Source: Chryseobacterium candidae
Lineage (GTDB): Bacteria; Bacteroidota; Bacteroidia; Flavobacteriales; Weeksellaceae
Length of the DNA: 64,000 bases
Assembly: GCF_004916905.1 (NCBI RefSeq)
Contig: NZ_SDLV01000002.1
Coordinates: forward strand, 38,044 to 102,043
Direction: 5' to 3'
This document shows positions 1 to 8,026 of this stretch, in pieces. Under the pieces are notes generated by a model. It did no database searches. It was not told the origin of the DNA and saw only the letters and a program-made list of their open reading frames with translations. A program made the translations under genes and the position numbers. Numbering within the stretch: position 1 is the stretch's first letter; each line of letters opens with the position of its first letter.

Positions 1-927
1 AGCTTAAAAGCTAATTTTTATACGGCAACTGCAGGATTTAGCCTTACGTACAAAGGTGTATTTAAAAAAGCAATCTCAGGCTGGGATATTAACCTTGATG
101 CATTTTATACCACTCCAAGGTTCTCTCAGAACTTTTTTGGGCTTTCGAACGAAAGTGATTATGACAAGGAGGATACAGAAAGAGAATACAACAGAGCCAG
201 AATTTCCAAATTCAACTTTGCTCCTTCTATCTCTCAAAAAAGCTGGATGAACCTCAGCCACCAGTTTCAACTGACTTTTGAAGATAATAAAGTACAGAGA
301 AAAGCGGACCGATTCATCAACCAGTCTCCGGATGTGAGACCTGGTGTATTTAATAGCCAACAGTTTGTGGGAGCCAATTATACCTTTGGCTATAAAAATG
401 CAGATAATGCAGCCTTCCCTACTCTTGGACTGGAATTTATGCTGAATGCAGACTGGAAAGCAACTCTTTCTGATTTTAATAAGAATTTCGTAACGGTAAA
501 AGGAAAACTTGCCATTGACCACAGGATTGATAAAAAAGGAAAATTTGTATTCGCCAATTCCAGCAATGTGATGTGGATTAATAATAATAATTTTGAATTC
601 TATCAGGCCGCTGCTATCGGAGGAAATAATGGAATGCGAGCCTTCAGAAACGAAAGATTCTCCGGAAGATCCTATTTTACCAATAACTCAGAAATCCGGT
701 GGGATTTTGGAAGGGTAAGAAATAATATTGTTCCTGCCAACATGGGAATTCTTATCGGATATGATATCGGCCGTGTATGGAATGACAATGAGAACTCCAG
801 AAAATGGCATCAGTCTGCTGGTGCAGGTGTATGGCTGAGTATTGTGGAAATGATGTCTGCAAGGTTGAATTATTTCTATGGTTCAGATGGCGGAAGAATT
901 TCTGCAGGAATAGGAATGAAATTTTAA
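1..927 (+). CDS. Omp85/BamA-type outer-membrane barrel protein, C-terminal part (5' end outside window)
   Basis: The frame is open from base 1 to the TAA at 925-927, so only the last 308 residues are present. The sequence alternates aromatic and polar residues in beta-strand pattern. It carries Omp85-type barrel features: a GGNNGMRAF segment resembling the conserved barrel loop, GYDIGRVWND near the end, and a terminal Phe (GIGMKF), the usual outer-membrane barrel end signal. Omp85 proteins insert or export proteins or lipids at the outer membrane. In flavobacteria such barrels are sometimes fused to an N-terminal metallophosphoesterase domain; that part would lie upstream and cannot be seen. 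Family assignment is good, specific role unknown. Confidence 0.72.
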   Translation, partial: SLKANFYTATAGFSLTYKGVFKKAISGWDINLDAFYTTPRFSQNFFGLSNESDYDKEDTEREYNRARISKFNFAPSISQKSWMNLSHQFQLTFEDNKVQRKADRFINQSPDVRPGVFNSQQFVGANYTFGYKNADNAAFPTLGLEFMLNADWKATLSDFNKNFVTVKGKLAIDHRIDKKGKFVFANSSNVMWINNNNFEFYQAAAIGGNNGMRAFRNERFSGRSYFTNNSEIRWDFGRVRNNIVPANMGILIGYDIGRVWNDNENSRKWHQSAGAGVWLSIVEMMSARLNYFYGSDGGRISAGIGMKF

Positions 928-1245
928 TTTGTGCCATTAAAAAGAAATTAATTCTAATTTCCGGGCTGAATACTGCTATTGCAAACAAAACATAAATCAC
1001 TGCTTAACAATATGTTAAAATAATTCAAACTGAGTATTTGAAAAAAACTTCAATTTTAATAAAATTTAATAATTCAAACTTTCAACTCACATTTTTTACT
1101 GATAAAATAAATATGGCTTTTAAATAAGAGTCATATTTTCAGCTATATAAGTAAAAACAAGACATAGTTCAATATGTTTATGAATTCCTTAAAAAACAGA
1201 CATTTTAAAAACATTTTATATTTGTGCCAATTAAAAAATCAACAA
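928..1245. other. Gene-free AT-rich spacer
   Basis: About 320 bp between the barrel gene and the secreted protein gene. A short palindrome (TTAACA-ATA-TGTTAA, 1004-1018) lies 77 bp past the barrel stop codon. The promoter of the next gene is at the right end. No RNA gene or conserved ORF was recognised; short ORFs here look random. Confidence 0.5.
1217..1224 (+). promoter_or_regulatory. Bacteroidota -7 promoter element
   Basis: TATATTTG matches TAnnTTTG. It lies 22 bp before the ATG at 1246 and inside the longer reading frame that opens at 1174, so it argues for the ATG at 1246. No clear -33 TTG is visible. Confidence 0.6.
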
Positions 1246-1968
1246 ATGATGAAAAAAAAGCTATTGTATATGGCATTATTTTCTATGTTCATACATTTAA
1301 ATGCACAGATAGGGATTGAAACATCAACTCCCCAAAATACTTTACATGTCAATGGCTCACTTCAGGTAGTTAAAGACCTGAATGTAGGCGGAGATGATAA
1401 AACAAGAGGTAATTCCGGAAACAAAGGCGAGGTCTTAATGTCAAATGGAGTGGGTAATGCTCCGGTATGGAAAACGATTGAATCTGAAAACTTCTTAAAG
1501 GTAATATATGTGGGAAACAAAACAAACATTAGTCCCGCAAGCGGAAGCTATACGGGTACTCATTCTACTCCGGTTAATACTCATGAAAGTTATTCACAGA
1601 CTTATGTTTTCAATGTAAGCAATAAGATTGATACTGCTTATTTAACGTATAATTCTACCACCGGACTTTTCACAGTAGTAAAACCGGGATTTTACAATAT
1701 TGTTCCTTATGTGACGTATGATCTCAATTTAAATCCATCAGGGCAAACTGCAGGAACAGCCAATTCCTATATCCAAAAAGTATCACCTACCCTTACAACT
1801 CTTGCAGGAATATCAACAGGTCATGGAGAGCGTACTACAGGATTGAATCATAATCTTTCCTCCATTAATTTTTTCAATACAGGAGAAACCTTCAGAATAC
1901 GCTGTCGTTATACCCAGGATTTCAGATTATCAAGCGGAAATATTCATATCTCTTATCTTACTCCTTAA
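1246..1968 (+). CDS. Secreted protein, tail-fibre-like N-terminus and C1q-like C-terminus
   Basis: Encodes 240 residues from ATG 1246. The signal peptide (MMKKKLLYMALF..) appears to end at an LNA-QIG cleavage site. The mature N-terminus has the pattern GIETSTPQNTLHVNG, common in flavobacterial surface proteins and resembling phage tail-fibre VNG repeats. A Gly/Asn-rich linker follows. The last ~140 residues (VKPGFYNIVPYVTYD, then FRIRCRYTQDF, ending NIHISYLTP) look like a C1q/TNF-type jelly roll; this is an inference from pattern only. The start was chosen because the promoter lies inside the upstream extension. No function is known. The gene is alone and ends at a strong terminator. Confidence 0.6.
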   Translation: MMKKKLLYMALFSMFIHLNAQIGIETSTPQNTLHVNGSLQVVKDLNVGGDDKTRGNSGNKGEVLMSNGVGNAPVWKTIESENFLKVIYVGNKTNISPASGSYTGTHSTPVNTHESYSQTYVFNVSNKIDTAYLTYNSTTGLFTVVKPGFYNIVPYVTYDLNLNPSGQTAGTANSYIQKVSPTLTTLAGISTGHGERTTGLNHNLSSINFFNTGETFRIRCRYTQDFRLSSGNIHISYLTP

Positions 1969-2010
1969 ACACTATAAACTTCAATCACTTCAATAATATT
2001 CATCTATTTA

Positions 2011-2041
2011 AAAACCCCACATATTTCTCTTGTGGGGTTTT
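2011..2041. terminator. Bidirectional terminator
   Basis: AAAACCCCAC (2011-2020) pairs with GTGGGGTTTT (2032-2041), 10 bp perfect stem with flanking A and T tracts. It sits between two convergent genes (ending at 1968 and 2052) and can serve both. Confidence 0.88.
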
Positions 2042-2051
2042 ATTTTATCTT

Positions 2052-2867
2052 TTATGGAAATGGAAAGTACAATAGTACTTGTCCGTTGACATCATATTTA
2101 TAGGTCCAAGTTTTTTTCGATATTTTTGGGGGAACACTGCTATTAGGATTTAATCTTTCAACAACAGATTCTTTTGTTCTGAAATTATTAGCAGATAAGC
2201 TTTTCTCATAGAAAACATCATTAATGAGATAAAGTTTTTTAAATGGATTTGCAGCATTATCAAAATCAGAATAAGTAGTAGTGGTTCGTTGATAAGTTAC
2301 CCCATTTCCTGTTTCAAGCATCTCAGATTTGATAAGGTTATTTTTGTCGTCGTAATAATATGTTGTAGCATATTCAGTATTGGCTGCATTATTAAATTTT
2401 ATAGAAGTCTTTTCTACTCTATCCTGCTCATAGGTGTAAGTTTTTGTATATACTATGGGAGAATTCCCTGTGTCTTTATTAACATAATAATATTCAGCTT
2501 TTTGGGGTCTGCTGTTTTCCATATAATACAGATATTCATCATGTTTGGAAATGCCAGCAAATTCTAAAACACTTACCTTTATTTTGTTACCATTATAAGA
2601 TAATTGAGTAGTTAATTCGGAGAAAAACATGTTAAACATTTGAAAGAATACGGGCAAAAATCGTCCTTTAACATTGACTAAATTTCCGTTTTCATAAGTA
2701 AACTCATAGTATTCTTTAGGGTTAGGTACTGTTCCTACACCATCCGTATTATATACATAAGCTTTTTCTGTATGTACAATTGGAGATGGAGTATCTTCGG
2801 TCGTGTCATCACTGTTGCTGCAGGAAAACAAACTCAGCACAAGTGAAAGGTAAAGTAATTTTTTCAT
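2052..2867 (-). CDS. Hypothetical lipoprotein, 271 aa
   Basis: The N-terminus MKKLLYLSLVLSLFSCSNSDD has a lipobox (LFSC) followed by SNSDD, a typical flavobacterial lipoprotein start with acidic residues after the lipidated Cys. The rest consists of repeated short strands with many Tyr/Thr (YEFTYENGNLVNV, YYYDDKNNLIKSE, TWTYKYDVNGQ), resembling YD/RHS-like beta repeats and cell-surface proteins that Bacteroidota expose. No catalytic motif was recognised. It is transcribed alone toward the terminator at 2011-2041. Function unknown. Confidence 0.7.
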   Translation of the reverse strand: MKKLLYLSLVLSLFSCSNSDDTTEDTPSPIVHTEKAYVYNTDGVGTVPNPKEYYEFTYENGNLVNVKGRFLPVFFQMFNMFFSELTTQLSYNGNKIKVSVLEFAGISKHDEYLYYMENSRPQKAEYYYVNKDTGNSPIVYTKTYTYEQDRVEKTSIKFNNAANTEYATTYYYDDKNNLIKSEMLETGNGVTYQRTTTTYSDFDNAANPFKKLYLINDVFYEKSLSANNFRTKESVVERLNPNSSVPPKISKKTWTYKYDVNGQVLLYFPFP

Positions 2868-2902
2868 GGTTGGTTAGTTTATTTTTTATAAATATATATA
2901 AT

Positions 2903-3778
2903 TTAATTTAAAGAAAAAGTATACACATTTCCACCTTCATTCTTCCCTTTCTCATCGGCAATCATTAGCGTTTTATCATCAAAGAATACCATAGCTTCTT
3001 TTTGGGAATTATGATTCAAAGGGATTTTCTGAATTTTTGCAGCACTGAAATTGTCTGCTGTAAATCCAGTAAGAACGTGTACATTTTTATGGGTCAGCAA
3101 TACAATTTTATCTTTTGTACTGTTGATGGTAGCAGATGTAATAGCTGCATCATTATACCCTCCATCAAGTTTTAATGTTCCTATTAACTTCGCTTCAAAA
3201 TAACCTTCTTTATTGGGTACCTGGAATACAAGGAAAGTTCCGTCAAAACCTTTGCTTCTGTTTTTGGTGAATAAGTAAAAATTCCCGTCTATTTCAACAA
3301 AAGCTTCACAGTCATACAGCAAATTTGATTTTTTTGGAGGAAACTCAGTCTGTCCCTGATAATGAAATTTTGTGGTCTGAACAACTTTAGTAACAATTTG
3401 TTTACTGTCTTTCAAATCTGTTTTTAAGATCACCAGATCCTTTCTGTTATTATCATTATTACCAAAATCTCCGATATAAATATTTCCCTGAGGATCAGAT
3501 ATAATATCTTCCCAGTCTGTATTTTCAGCATTTTCTACCGGTATTTTTGCCAGCATGTCGCCTTTATCACTCAGCCCGTATATTGCATTTTCATTTCCTC
3601 TGTCCTCTATTGCCCAGATTGTTTTCTTATCTTGCGACAAAGTAATTCCGGAAACTTCCTTCAACTTTTTAGGTAAGGTAAACTGAACTTTCAATTCATC
3701 CTCATTAGTGGGAGAATTCTGAGCTTTTGGATTGCAGCTTAATAAAAGCAAAGCAGGTAAAATAAGCAAACGTAACAT
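2903..3778 (-). CDS. Probable beta-propeller lipoprotein, 291 aa
   Basis: The N-terminus MLRLLILPALLLLSCNPKAQ carries a lipobox (LLSC), so the protein is probably anchored in the envelope. The body contains propeller-type repeats: EVSGITLSQDKKTIWAIED, NIYIGDFGNNDNN, FYLFTKNRS, and MVFFDDKTLMIADEKG near the end. The 'is it better explained / ends in status' layout recalls SdiA-regulated or NHL-like propellers of Bacteroidota, but I cannot confirm the family. Lies 35 bp upstream (on the minus strand) of the 2052-2867 lipoprotein gene, with no terminator seen between, so the two may be co-transcribed. Confidence 0.65.
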   Translation of the reverse strand: MLRLLILPALLLLSCNPKAQNSPTNEDELKVQFTLPKKLKEVSGITLSQDKKTIWAIEDRGNENAIYGLSDKGDMLAKIPVENAENTDWEDIISDPQGNIYIGDFGNNDNNRKDLVILKTDLKDSKQIVTKVVQTTKFHYQGQTEFPPKKSNLLYDCEAFVEIDGNFYLFTKNRSKGFDGTFLVFQVPNKEGYFEAKLIGTLKLDGGYNDAAITSATINSTKDKIVLLTHKNVHVLTGFTADNFSAAKIQKIPLNHNSQKEAMVFFDDKTLMIADEKGKNEGGNVYTFSLN

Positions 3779-3834
3779 ATCTATTTTTATTATTTTAATT
3801 GAGTGTAAGAAGCATTAATTGTTCCCATCAGGAA

Positions 3835-4602
3835 TTATGAAAGTTTTTTTGCTTTTTCCCAGAGAACGTCCATTTCTTCCAGAGACATATCTGCCAGTTT
3901 CAGATCCTGTTCCTCAGCCAGACTTTCCATCTTTTGAAATCTTGAAATAAATTTGAGATTGGTTCTTTCCAAGGCAGAATCAGGATTGATTCCTGAAATT
4001 CTTGCATAGTTAATCAAAGAGAAAAATACATCACCCAACTCCTGTTCTTTCTTATCCAGATCAGTCTCCGCATGAAATTCCTGAATCTCTTCATCTACCT
4101 TTTTCCATGCATCTTCTGCATCGTGAAACTCAAAACCTATTCCTTTCACTTTATCCTGAATTCTGTAGGCTTTTACCAAACTAGGCAGACTTTTCGGAAC
4201 TCCGCCTAAAATAGACTTATTTCCTTCTTTCAGTTTCAATTTTTCCCAGTTCTGTTTCACTTCTTCTTCATCTTTCACTTCAGTATCACCATAGATATGA
4301 GGATGGCGGAAGATCAGCTTTTCATTAAGTGAATTGATGACATCTGCTATATCAAAACTTTCTTTTTCAGAACCAATTTTAGCATAAAAAACCAAATGAA
4401 GCAAAACATCACCCAGCTCTTTCTTTATTTCCTGTAAATCATTCTGCAAAATAGCATCTGAGAGTTCATAGGTCTCCTCAAGGGTAAGATGGCGAAGAGA
4501 CTCTAACGTTTGTTTCTGATCCCACGGACATTTTTCACGCAAGTCATCCATAATATCCAGTAATCTTCCGAAGGCCTCCAGTTTCTCTTGTTTCGTATTC
4601 AT
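3835..4602 (-). CDS. mazG: Nucleoside triphosphate pyrophosphohydrolase MazG
   Basis: Hydrolyses (d)NTPs to the monophosphate and pyrophosphate, cleansing the pool of aberrant nucleotides. The 255-residue protein has the two-domain MazG arrangement. The first domain begins with LREKCPWDQKQT and contains EETYEL and KKELGDVLLHL (E-x-x-D metal-binding helices). The second contains EEIQEF and QELGDVFFSLINYAR. A longer frame begins at 4617, but the -7 element at 4625-4632 leaves only 7 bp there, so the ATG at 4602 (MNTKQEKLEAF) is preferred. Monocistronic in appearance. Confidence 0.93.
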   Translation of the reverse strand: MNTKQEKLEAFGRLLDIMDDLREKCPWDQKQTLESLRHLTLEETYELSDAILQNDLQEIKKELGDVLLHLVFYAKIGSEKESFDIADVINSLNEKLIFRHPHIYGDTEVKDEEEVKQNWEKLKLKEGNKSILGGVPKSLPSLVKAYRIQDKVKGIGFEFHDAEDAWKKVDEEIQEFHAETDLDKKEQELGDVFFSLINYARISGINPDSALERTNLKFISRFQKMESLAEEQDLKLADMSLEEMDVLWEKAKKLS

Positions 4603-4624
4603 TGTTTGAAAATTCAATCTTATA

Positions 4625-4632
4625 CAAATGTA
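4625..4632 (-). promoter_or_regulatory. mazG -7 promoter element
   Basis: CAAATGTA on the plus strand reads TACATTTG on the minus strand, matching TAnnTTTG, 22 bp before the chosen mazG ATG (4602). Confidence 0.6.
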
Positions 4633-4707
4633 AGGGATATTCGGACATCATTACAAACGTTGGAAGTAAAAGTTGCGAAGTGCAGAATCCTGATAGATTC
4701 GATATGG

Positions 4708-4740
4708 AAACCTAACAGATTTTCAAAACCTGCTAGGTTT
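4708..4740. repeat. Intergenic palindrome (AACCTGTTAGGTTT-type)
   Basis: AAACCTAACAG (4708-4718) faces CTGCTAGGTTT (4730-4740), an 11 bp inverted repeat with one mismatch around TTTTCAAAAC-like spacer. Short AAACCTAACAGG/CCTGTTAGGTTT palindromes are scattered between genes in many flavobacteria. It lacks a U tract, so it is not a good terminator. Confidence 0.5.
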
Positions 4741-4780
4741 GGAATACTAGCATGTAATTATCTTTTGTTTGAAAAAACAA

Positions 4781-4813
4781 AAAACCTTGTCCGGAATTTC
4801 CGGACAAGGTTTT
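4781..4813. terminator. Terminator of the yqgF-def-DUF5606 operon
   Basis: AAAACCTTGTCCGGA (4781-4795) pairs perfectly with TCCGGACAAGGTTTT (4799-4813), loop of 3 nt. The minus-strand product ends in a T-rich tract. It lies 22 bp after the DUF5606 stop codon. Confidence 0.88.
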
Positions 4814-4834
4814 ATATTTTAATTCAAAAATGAA

Positions 4835-5395
4835 TTATCCTTGTTTTCTGTGTGTGCTTTTCGGAGCTGATTTTGCAGCTGAAGTAGCTTTTACTTTTGG
4901 AGCAGCAGGCTTTTCTGCTTTTGGAGCTGCTTTTTTAGTATCTTTTTCAATGCTTACTTCTTCTGCAGCAGGTTCACCTTCTAAAGTTTCAGGCTCTGCT
5001 TTTACAAAGCTATCAGGAGTGATGTATCCTGCTTTGTGAAGGATGTTGTACCATTGAGCCAATTTCTTGATATCAGAAGCGTATACTCTTTCTGTATCAT
5101 AGTTAGGAAGAGATGCCAACATGAAATCTTTCAAATCTGCCTCAGAAGATTTGTGAGAAATAGTTTCCTTATAATTGTTGTTTTTAGCAATATTTTCAAA
5201 TACTTCAAATAACGGAACTTCTTTCTCAAATGTAAACATGGCAATATTGTCCAATAAACTTACCTGGCTTGAGTTTCCAATGCTTACTTTTTTCTTGTTG
5301 GTAACATCTTCAATGATGAATCCGTTTCTTAATTGAGAAACTAATTTGAAAAGTCCTGGTTTTCCAGAAATTGAAATTATTTTTTCTAACAGCAT
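4835..5395 (-). CDS. DUF5606 domain protein with Ala/Lys-rich tail
   Basis: From ATG 5395 the protein has 186 residues and begins MLLEKIISISGKPGLFKLV, the conserved start of the flavobacterial DUF5606 family. An upstream extension of 11 residues (from 5428) is not part of the family and was left out. Residues 1-130 form the compact domain (QLRNGFIIEDVTNKKKV, FTFEKEVPLFEVFENI). The last ~45 residues are Ala/Pro/Lys/Glu-rich and look disordered. Function unknown. It lies 75 bp downstream of def on the same strand, and the pair ends at the terminator 4781-4813. Confidence 0.85.
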   Translation of the reverse strand: MLLEKIISISGKPGLFKLVSQLRNGFIIEDVTNKKKVSIGNSSQVSLLDNIAMFTFEKEVPLFEVFENIAKNNNYKETISHKSSEADLKDFMLASLPNYDTERVYASDIKKLAQWYNILHKAGYITPDSFVKAEPETLEGEPAAEEVSIEKDTKKAAPKAEKPAAPKVKATSAAKSAPKSTHRKQG

Positions 5396-5469
5396 AATTT
5401 TATTTTTTGTAAATTCTGCAATCAGCACTGGCTTTTTGCTTTTTATTATTCGTTTTAATCCTTATTTAA

Positions 5470-6042
5470 TTACTTTGGAAATCTCATTTTGTAACCGATG
5501 TTTACGTCACCCTGAGAGATTTTAGTCAGCTTACCTTTTACCAGTTTCTTCTTCAGAGCGCTAAGGTGATCGGTAAACAGAACTCCTTCAATGTGGTCAT
5601 ATTCATGCTGAATTACGCGGGCTCTAATATCGGAAAAAGTTTCTGTATGTTTCACAAAATTTTCGTCATAATATTCAATAACGATTGTTCCTTTTCTTTT
5701 TACATCTTCCCTTACATCCGGAATAGAAAGACAGCCCTCATTGAACTTCCATTCTTCACCTGATTCTTCAAGAATCTGAGCGTTGATGAATACTTTTTTG
5801 AACTCTGCCAACTCATCTTTAATATCTTCATAATCTTCATCTTCTGCAAGAGGTGTTACATCTATCACAAACAGACGGATATCCAAACCAATCTGTGGCG
5901 CTGCAAGACCTATGCCATTTGCGCTGTACATGGTTTCGAACATGTTATCTATCAGTTCCTGTAATTCGGGATAGTCTTTTTCTATATCTTTTCCTACTTT
6001 TCTCAAAACAGGATCCCCAAAAGCTCTTATCGGTAATATCAT
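5470..6042 (-). CDS. def: Peptide deformylase
   Basis: Removes the formyl group from the N-terminal Met of nascent proteins; a metalloenzyme of the cytosol. All three family motifs are visible in the 190-residue protein: GIGLAAPQIG (43-52), EGCLSIP (102-108, metal ligand Cys104) and HEYDH (146-150, with the two His ligands and the catalytic Glu). An acidic insertion (LAEDEDYEDIKDELAEF, ~65-81) separates strands, as in other Bacteroidota enzymes. The start codon overlaps the yqgF stop by 4 bp (ATGA), showing translational coupling. Confidence 0.97.
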   Translation of the reverse strand: MILPIRAFGDPVLRKVGKDIEKDYPELQELIDNMFETMYSANGIGLAAPQIGLDIRLFVIDVTPLAEDEDYEDIKDELAEFKKVFINAQILEESGEEWKFNEGCLSIPDVREDVKRKGTIVIEYYDENFVKHTETFSDIRARVIQHEYDHIEGVLFTDHLSALKKKLVKGKLTKISQGDVNIGYKMRFPK

Positions 6043-6455
6043 CTTAATCTTTGTTCTAAAAAATTCTGCAATATGATGGTTGCACTTACTTTATCTATTA
6101 ACCCTTTTTCCTGCCTCTTCTTTTTGTTTTTTCCACTTTGGGAAATAAAGAATGAAGCCATTTTGGAAGTAAATCTTTCGTCAAAACGGTGAACCGCAAT
6201 ATCCGAAAATTCTTTTTTAAATTCTTCTATGAATTTTAAAATATCCGTTTCTATTTCTGAAACGTTTCCTTTCAAATCTATGGGAAGTCCAATTACGACT
6301 TCATCGACCTTGTTTTCATTGAAATATTTTTTCAAAAAATCCATTAGAGAACGGTTCTCTACAGTCTCCAGCCCACTGGCTATAATCTGCATATCATCCG
6401 TTGCAGCGATACCACAACGAGCCTTTCCGTAGTCTATTGCAAGGATTTGTCCCAT
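6039..6455 (-). CDS. ruvX: Holliday junction resolvase-like RuvX/YqgF
   Basis: RNase H-fold nuclease, proposed to act on Holliday junctions and known in some bacteria to process the 16S rRNA precursor 5' end. The 138 residues carry the expected acidic residues: Asp8 in LAIDYG, the GLPIDLKG segment (56-63), FDERFTS (91-97) and Asp121 near the C-terminus. First gene of the yqgF-def-DUF5606 operon. Promoter TAAATTTG lies just upstream (6473-6480). Confidence 0.93.
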   Translation of the reverse strand: MGQILAIDYGKARCGIAATDDMQIIASGLETVENRSLMDFLKKYFNENKVDEVVIGLPIDLKGNVSEIETDILKFIEEFKKEFSDIAVHRFDERFTSKMASFFISQSGKNKKKRQEKGLIDKVSATIILQNFLEQRLR

Positions 6456-6472
6456 AAGTCTGCAAATTTAGT

Positions 6473-6480
6473 AAAATTTA
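6473..6480 (-). promoter_or_regulatory. yqgF operon -7 promoter element
   Basis: CAAATTTA on the plus strand is TAAATTTG on the minus strand, 17 bp before the yqgF ATG. The short distance implies a leader of only about 10 nt. Confidence 0.6.
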
Positions 6481-6570
6481 CTGATTTTATTCATAACGCA
6501 GTTTTTTTATATAAATCATGTTTTATTCCATTATTTTTTTTATAATTTTAATCTTCCAAAAAACAATTAT

Positions 6571-7047
6571 ATGAAGAAACTCATCCTCGTAAGACATGCA
6601 AAAAGCGACTGGCCGGAAGAAACGGAGGACTTTGACAGACCTTTGGCAGACAAAGGTCTGGAGGATGCTATGCACATGTCCAGATTCCTGAAAAACAATA
6701 ATATTTCCATTGATCATTTTGTGTCCAGCCCCGCGGTTCGTGCACTGAACACCTGTAAAATTTTTAATCAGGCGTATCAGTTAAATTGTTCAACTGATGA
6801 AAAATTATATAATCCTTCGGAAAGAAGTTTTGAATCTGTAATTTATGATCTGGATGATAACCTGAATTCGGTAGCTTTCTTCTCACACAATAATGGAATT
6901 TCCAATTTTGCCAATTCCATTTCTGAGGATATTTTCCATTTCCCCACCTGCGGAGTGGCTGGTTTTGAGGTAGACTGTGAATCCTGGTCTGAATTTGATG
7001 GGGCTAAAAAGAAACTGCTGTTCTTTTATGAGCCTGGGAAAATATAA
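6571..7047 (+). CDS. SixA-like histidine phosphatase
   Basis: Belongs to the histidine phosphatase (phosphoglycerate mutase-like) superfamily. The 158-residue protein begins MKKLILVRHAKSDW, with the Arg8-His9 catalytic pair. The second half contains SSPAVRALNTC and FFSHNNGIS, which supplies the second catalytic His. Size and the LVRHAKS start match the SixA subfamily, whose founding member dephosphorylates phospho-His of a signalling protein; the substrate here is unknown. The 3' end overlaps the start of the archaemetzincin pseudogene by 20 bp. Confidence 0.88.
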   Translation: MKKLILVRHAKSDWPEETEDFDRPLADKGLEDAMHMSRFLKNNNISIDHFVSSPAVRALNTCKIFNQAYQLNCSTDEKLYNPSERSFESVIYDLDDNLNSVAFFSHNNGISNFANSISEDIFHFPTCGVAGFEVDCESWSEFDGAKKKLLFFYEPGKI

Positions 7048-7921
7048 TTTTACATCCTTATTTTTTTATGTCACAATAATTACTCTTCTTTTCTCATGTC
7101 AGAAACAGAACAAAACTTACTATGAGTCTATCGTAAAGAATGACATAAAACTTTCCTCTTCCCCCAACCCCGGAAGCTGGAGGTAAAATCATGATGAACA
7201 TTTCCAAACATTTGAAGGTTTTCAGAAATTAAAAAAAATAAAACCCGAACCTGGAAAAAACACCATCTATCTTCAGCCTATCGGAACTTTTGATGAACTT
7301 CAGAAAAAGGAAATAGCTCTCACAAAAGAATACTTAAAAATATATTACAAGCTGGAAACAAAAATACTGCCTGCTCTGCCTAACACCATCTTTCCTGAAA
7401 AAGTGAAAAGAATTTCAAACGAAGGACAGGAACAGATTCTGGCAGGATATGTGCTGGATAGCATTCTGATCAAAAAAAAGCCTAAAGATGCTGTAGTCCT
7501 GATGGGAATTACCGAAAAAGACCTTTTCCCAAAACCGGAATAGAACTACGTTTTCGGACTGGCTTCTTATGAAGATGGTGTAGGAGTAACTTCGATGTAT
7601 AGATTTGCCAATGGTCATTTAACTGATTCAAATTTTAATGAAAGTCTTTTAAGATTAATAAAAATCAGTTCACACGAAATCGGCCATATGTTTGGGATCA
7701 GCCACTGCCTGAATGCCAACTGTGTGATGAACGGAACCAATTCATTATCGGAAACTGATTATCACCTGGCAAGAGCCTGCTCGTTATGTCAAAGAAAACT
7801 GAATTCAAGCGTCCATTATGACAATAAAAAAAGACTTCTTGAATTAAAAAATTTCTTTGAAAAGCAACATTTTAACACAGATCTTTCCTTAGCACAGCAG
7901 GACCTTAACCTCCTTCAGTAA
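7028..7921 (+). pseudogene. Archaemetzincin-family metallopeptidase, broken by two in-frame stop codons
   Basis: One reading frame runs from ATG 7028 (lipoprotein-like signal with LLFSCQKQ) to TAA 7919-7921, interrupted by TAA at 7184-7186 and TAG at 7541-7543; no frameshift is needed. The pieces match archaemetzincin: PNPGSWR before the first stop, NTIYLQPIG-like text after it, and YVFGLASYEDGVGV after the second. The catalytic and structural zinc motif is intact: HEIGHMFGISHC, then CVM and later CSLC (HExxHxxGxxHC..CxM..CxxC). The TAG sits where relatives usually have Trp (TGG to TAG is one base). Probably a recently inactivated gene, or two sequencing errors. Confidence 0.82.
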
Positions 7922-7973
7922 AATATTAGTGTTATTTGTGAACAATTAGCGCAATTCGTGTTTGAGCAACAAA

Positions 7974-7999
7974 AAAGAACGGACCAATGCCCGTTCTTT
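7974..7999. terminator. Terminator between converging genes
   Basis: AAAGAACGG (7974-7982) pairs with CCGTTCTTT (7991-7999); an A tract precedes it on the plus strand, giving a U tract for the minus-strand serine hydrolase gene. Confidence 0.75.
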
Positions 8000-8026
8000 A
8001 TAGAATATCTTTTATGCTTTCGTTTT

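Noticed and set aside
76..522. Minus-strand ORF of 148 codons inside the Omp85 gene
   Set aside because: It lies opposite a well-supported barrel frame and has no family resemblance, so it is a shadow frame.
7028..7921. A frameshift or stop-codon recoding to rescue the archaemetzincin gene
   Set aside because: All pieces are in one frame, so no frameshift is involved. Two different stop codons (TAA and TAG) in one short gene argue against selenocysteine-, pyrrolysine- or read-through-type recoding.
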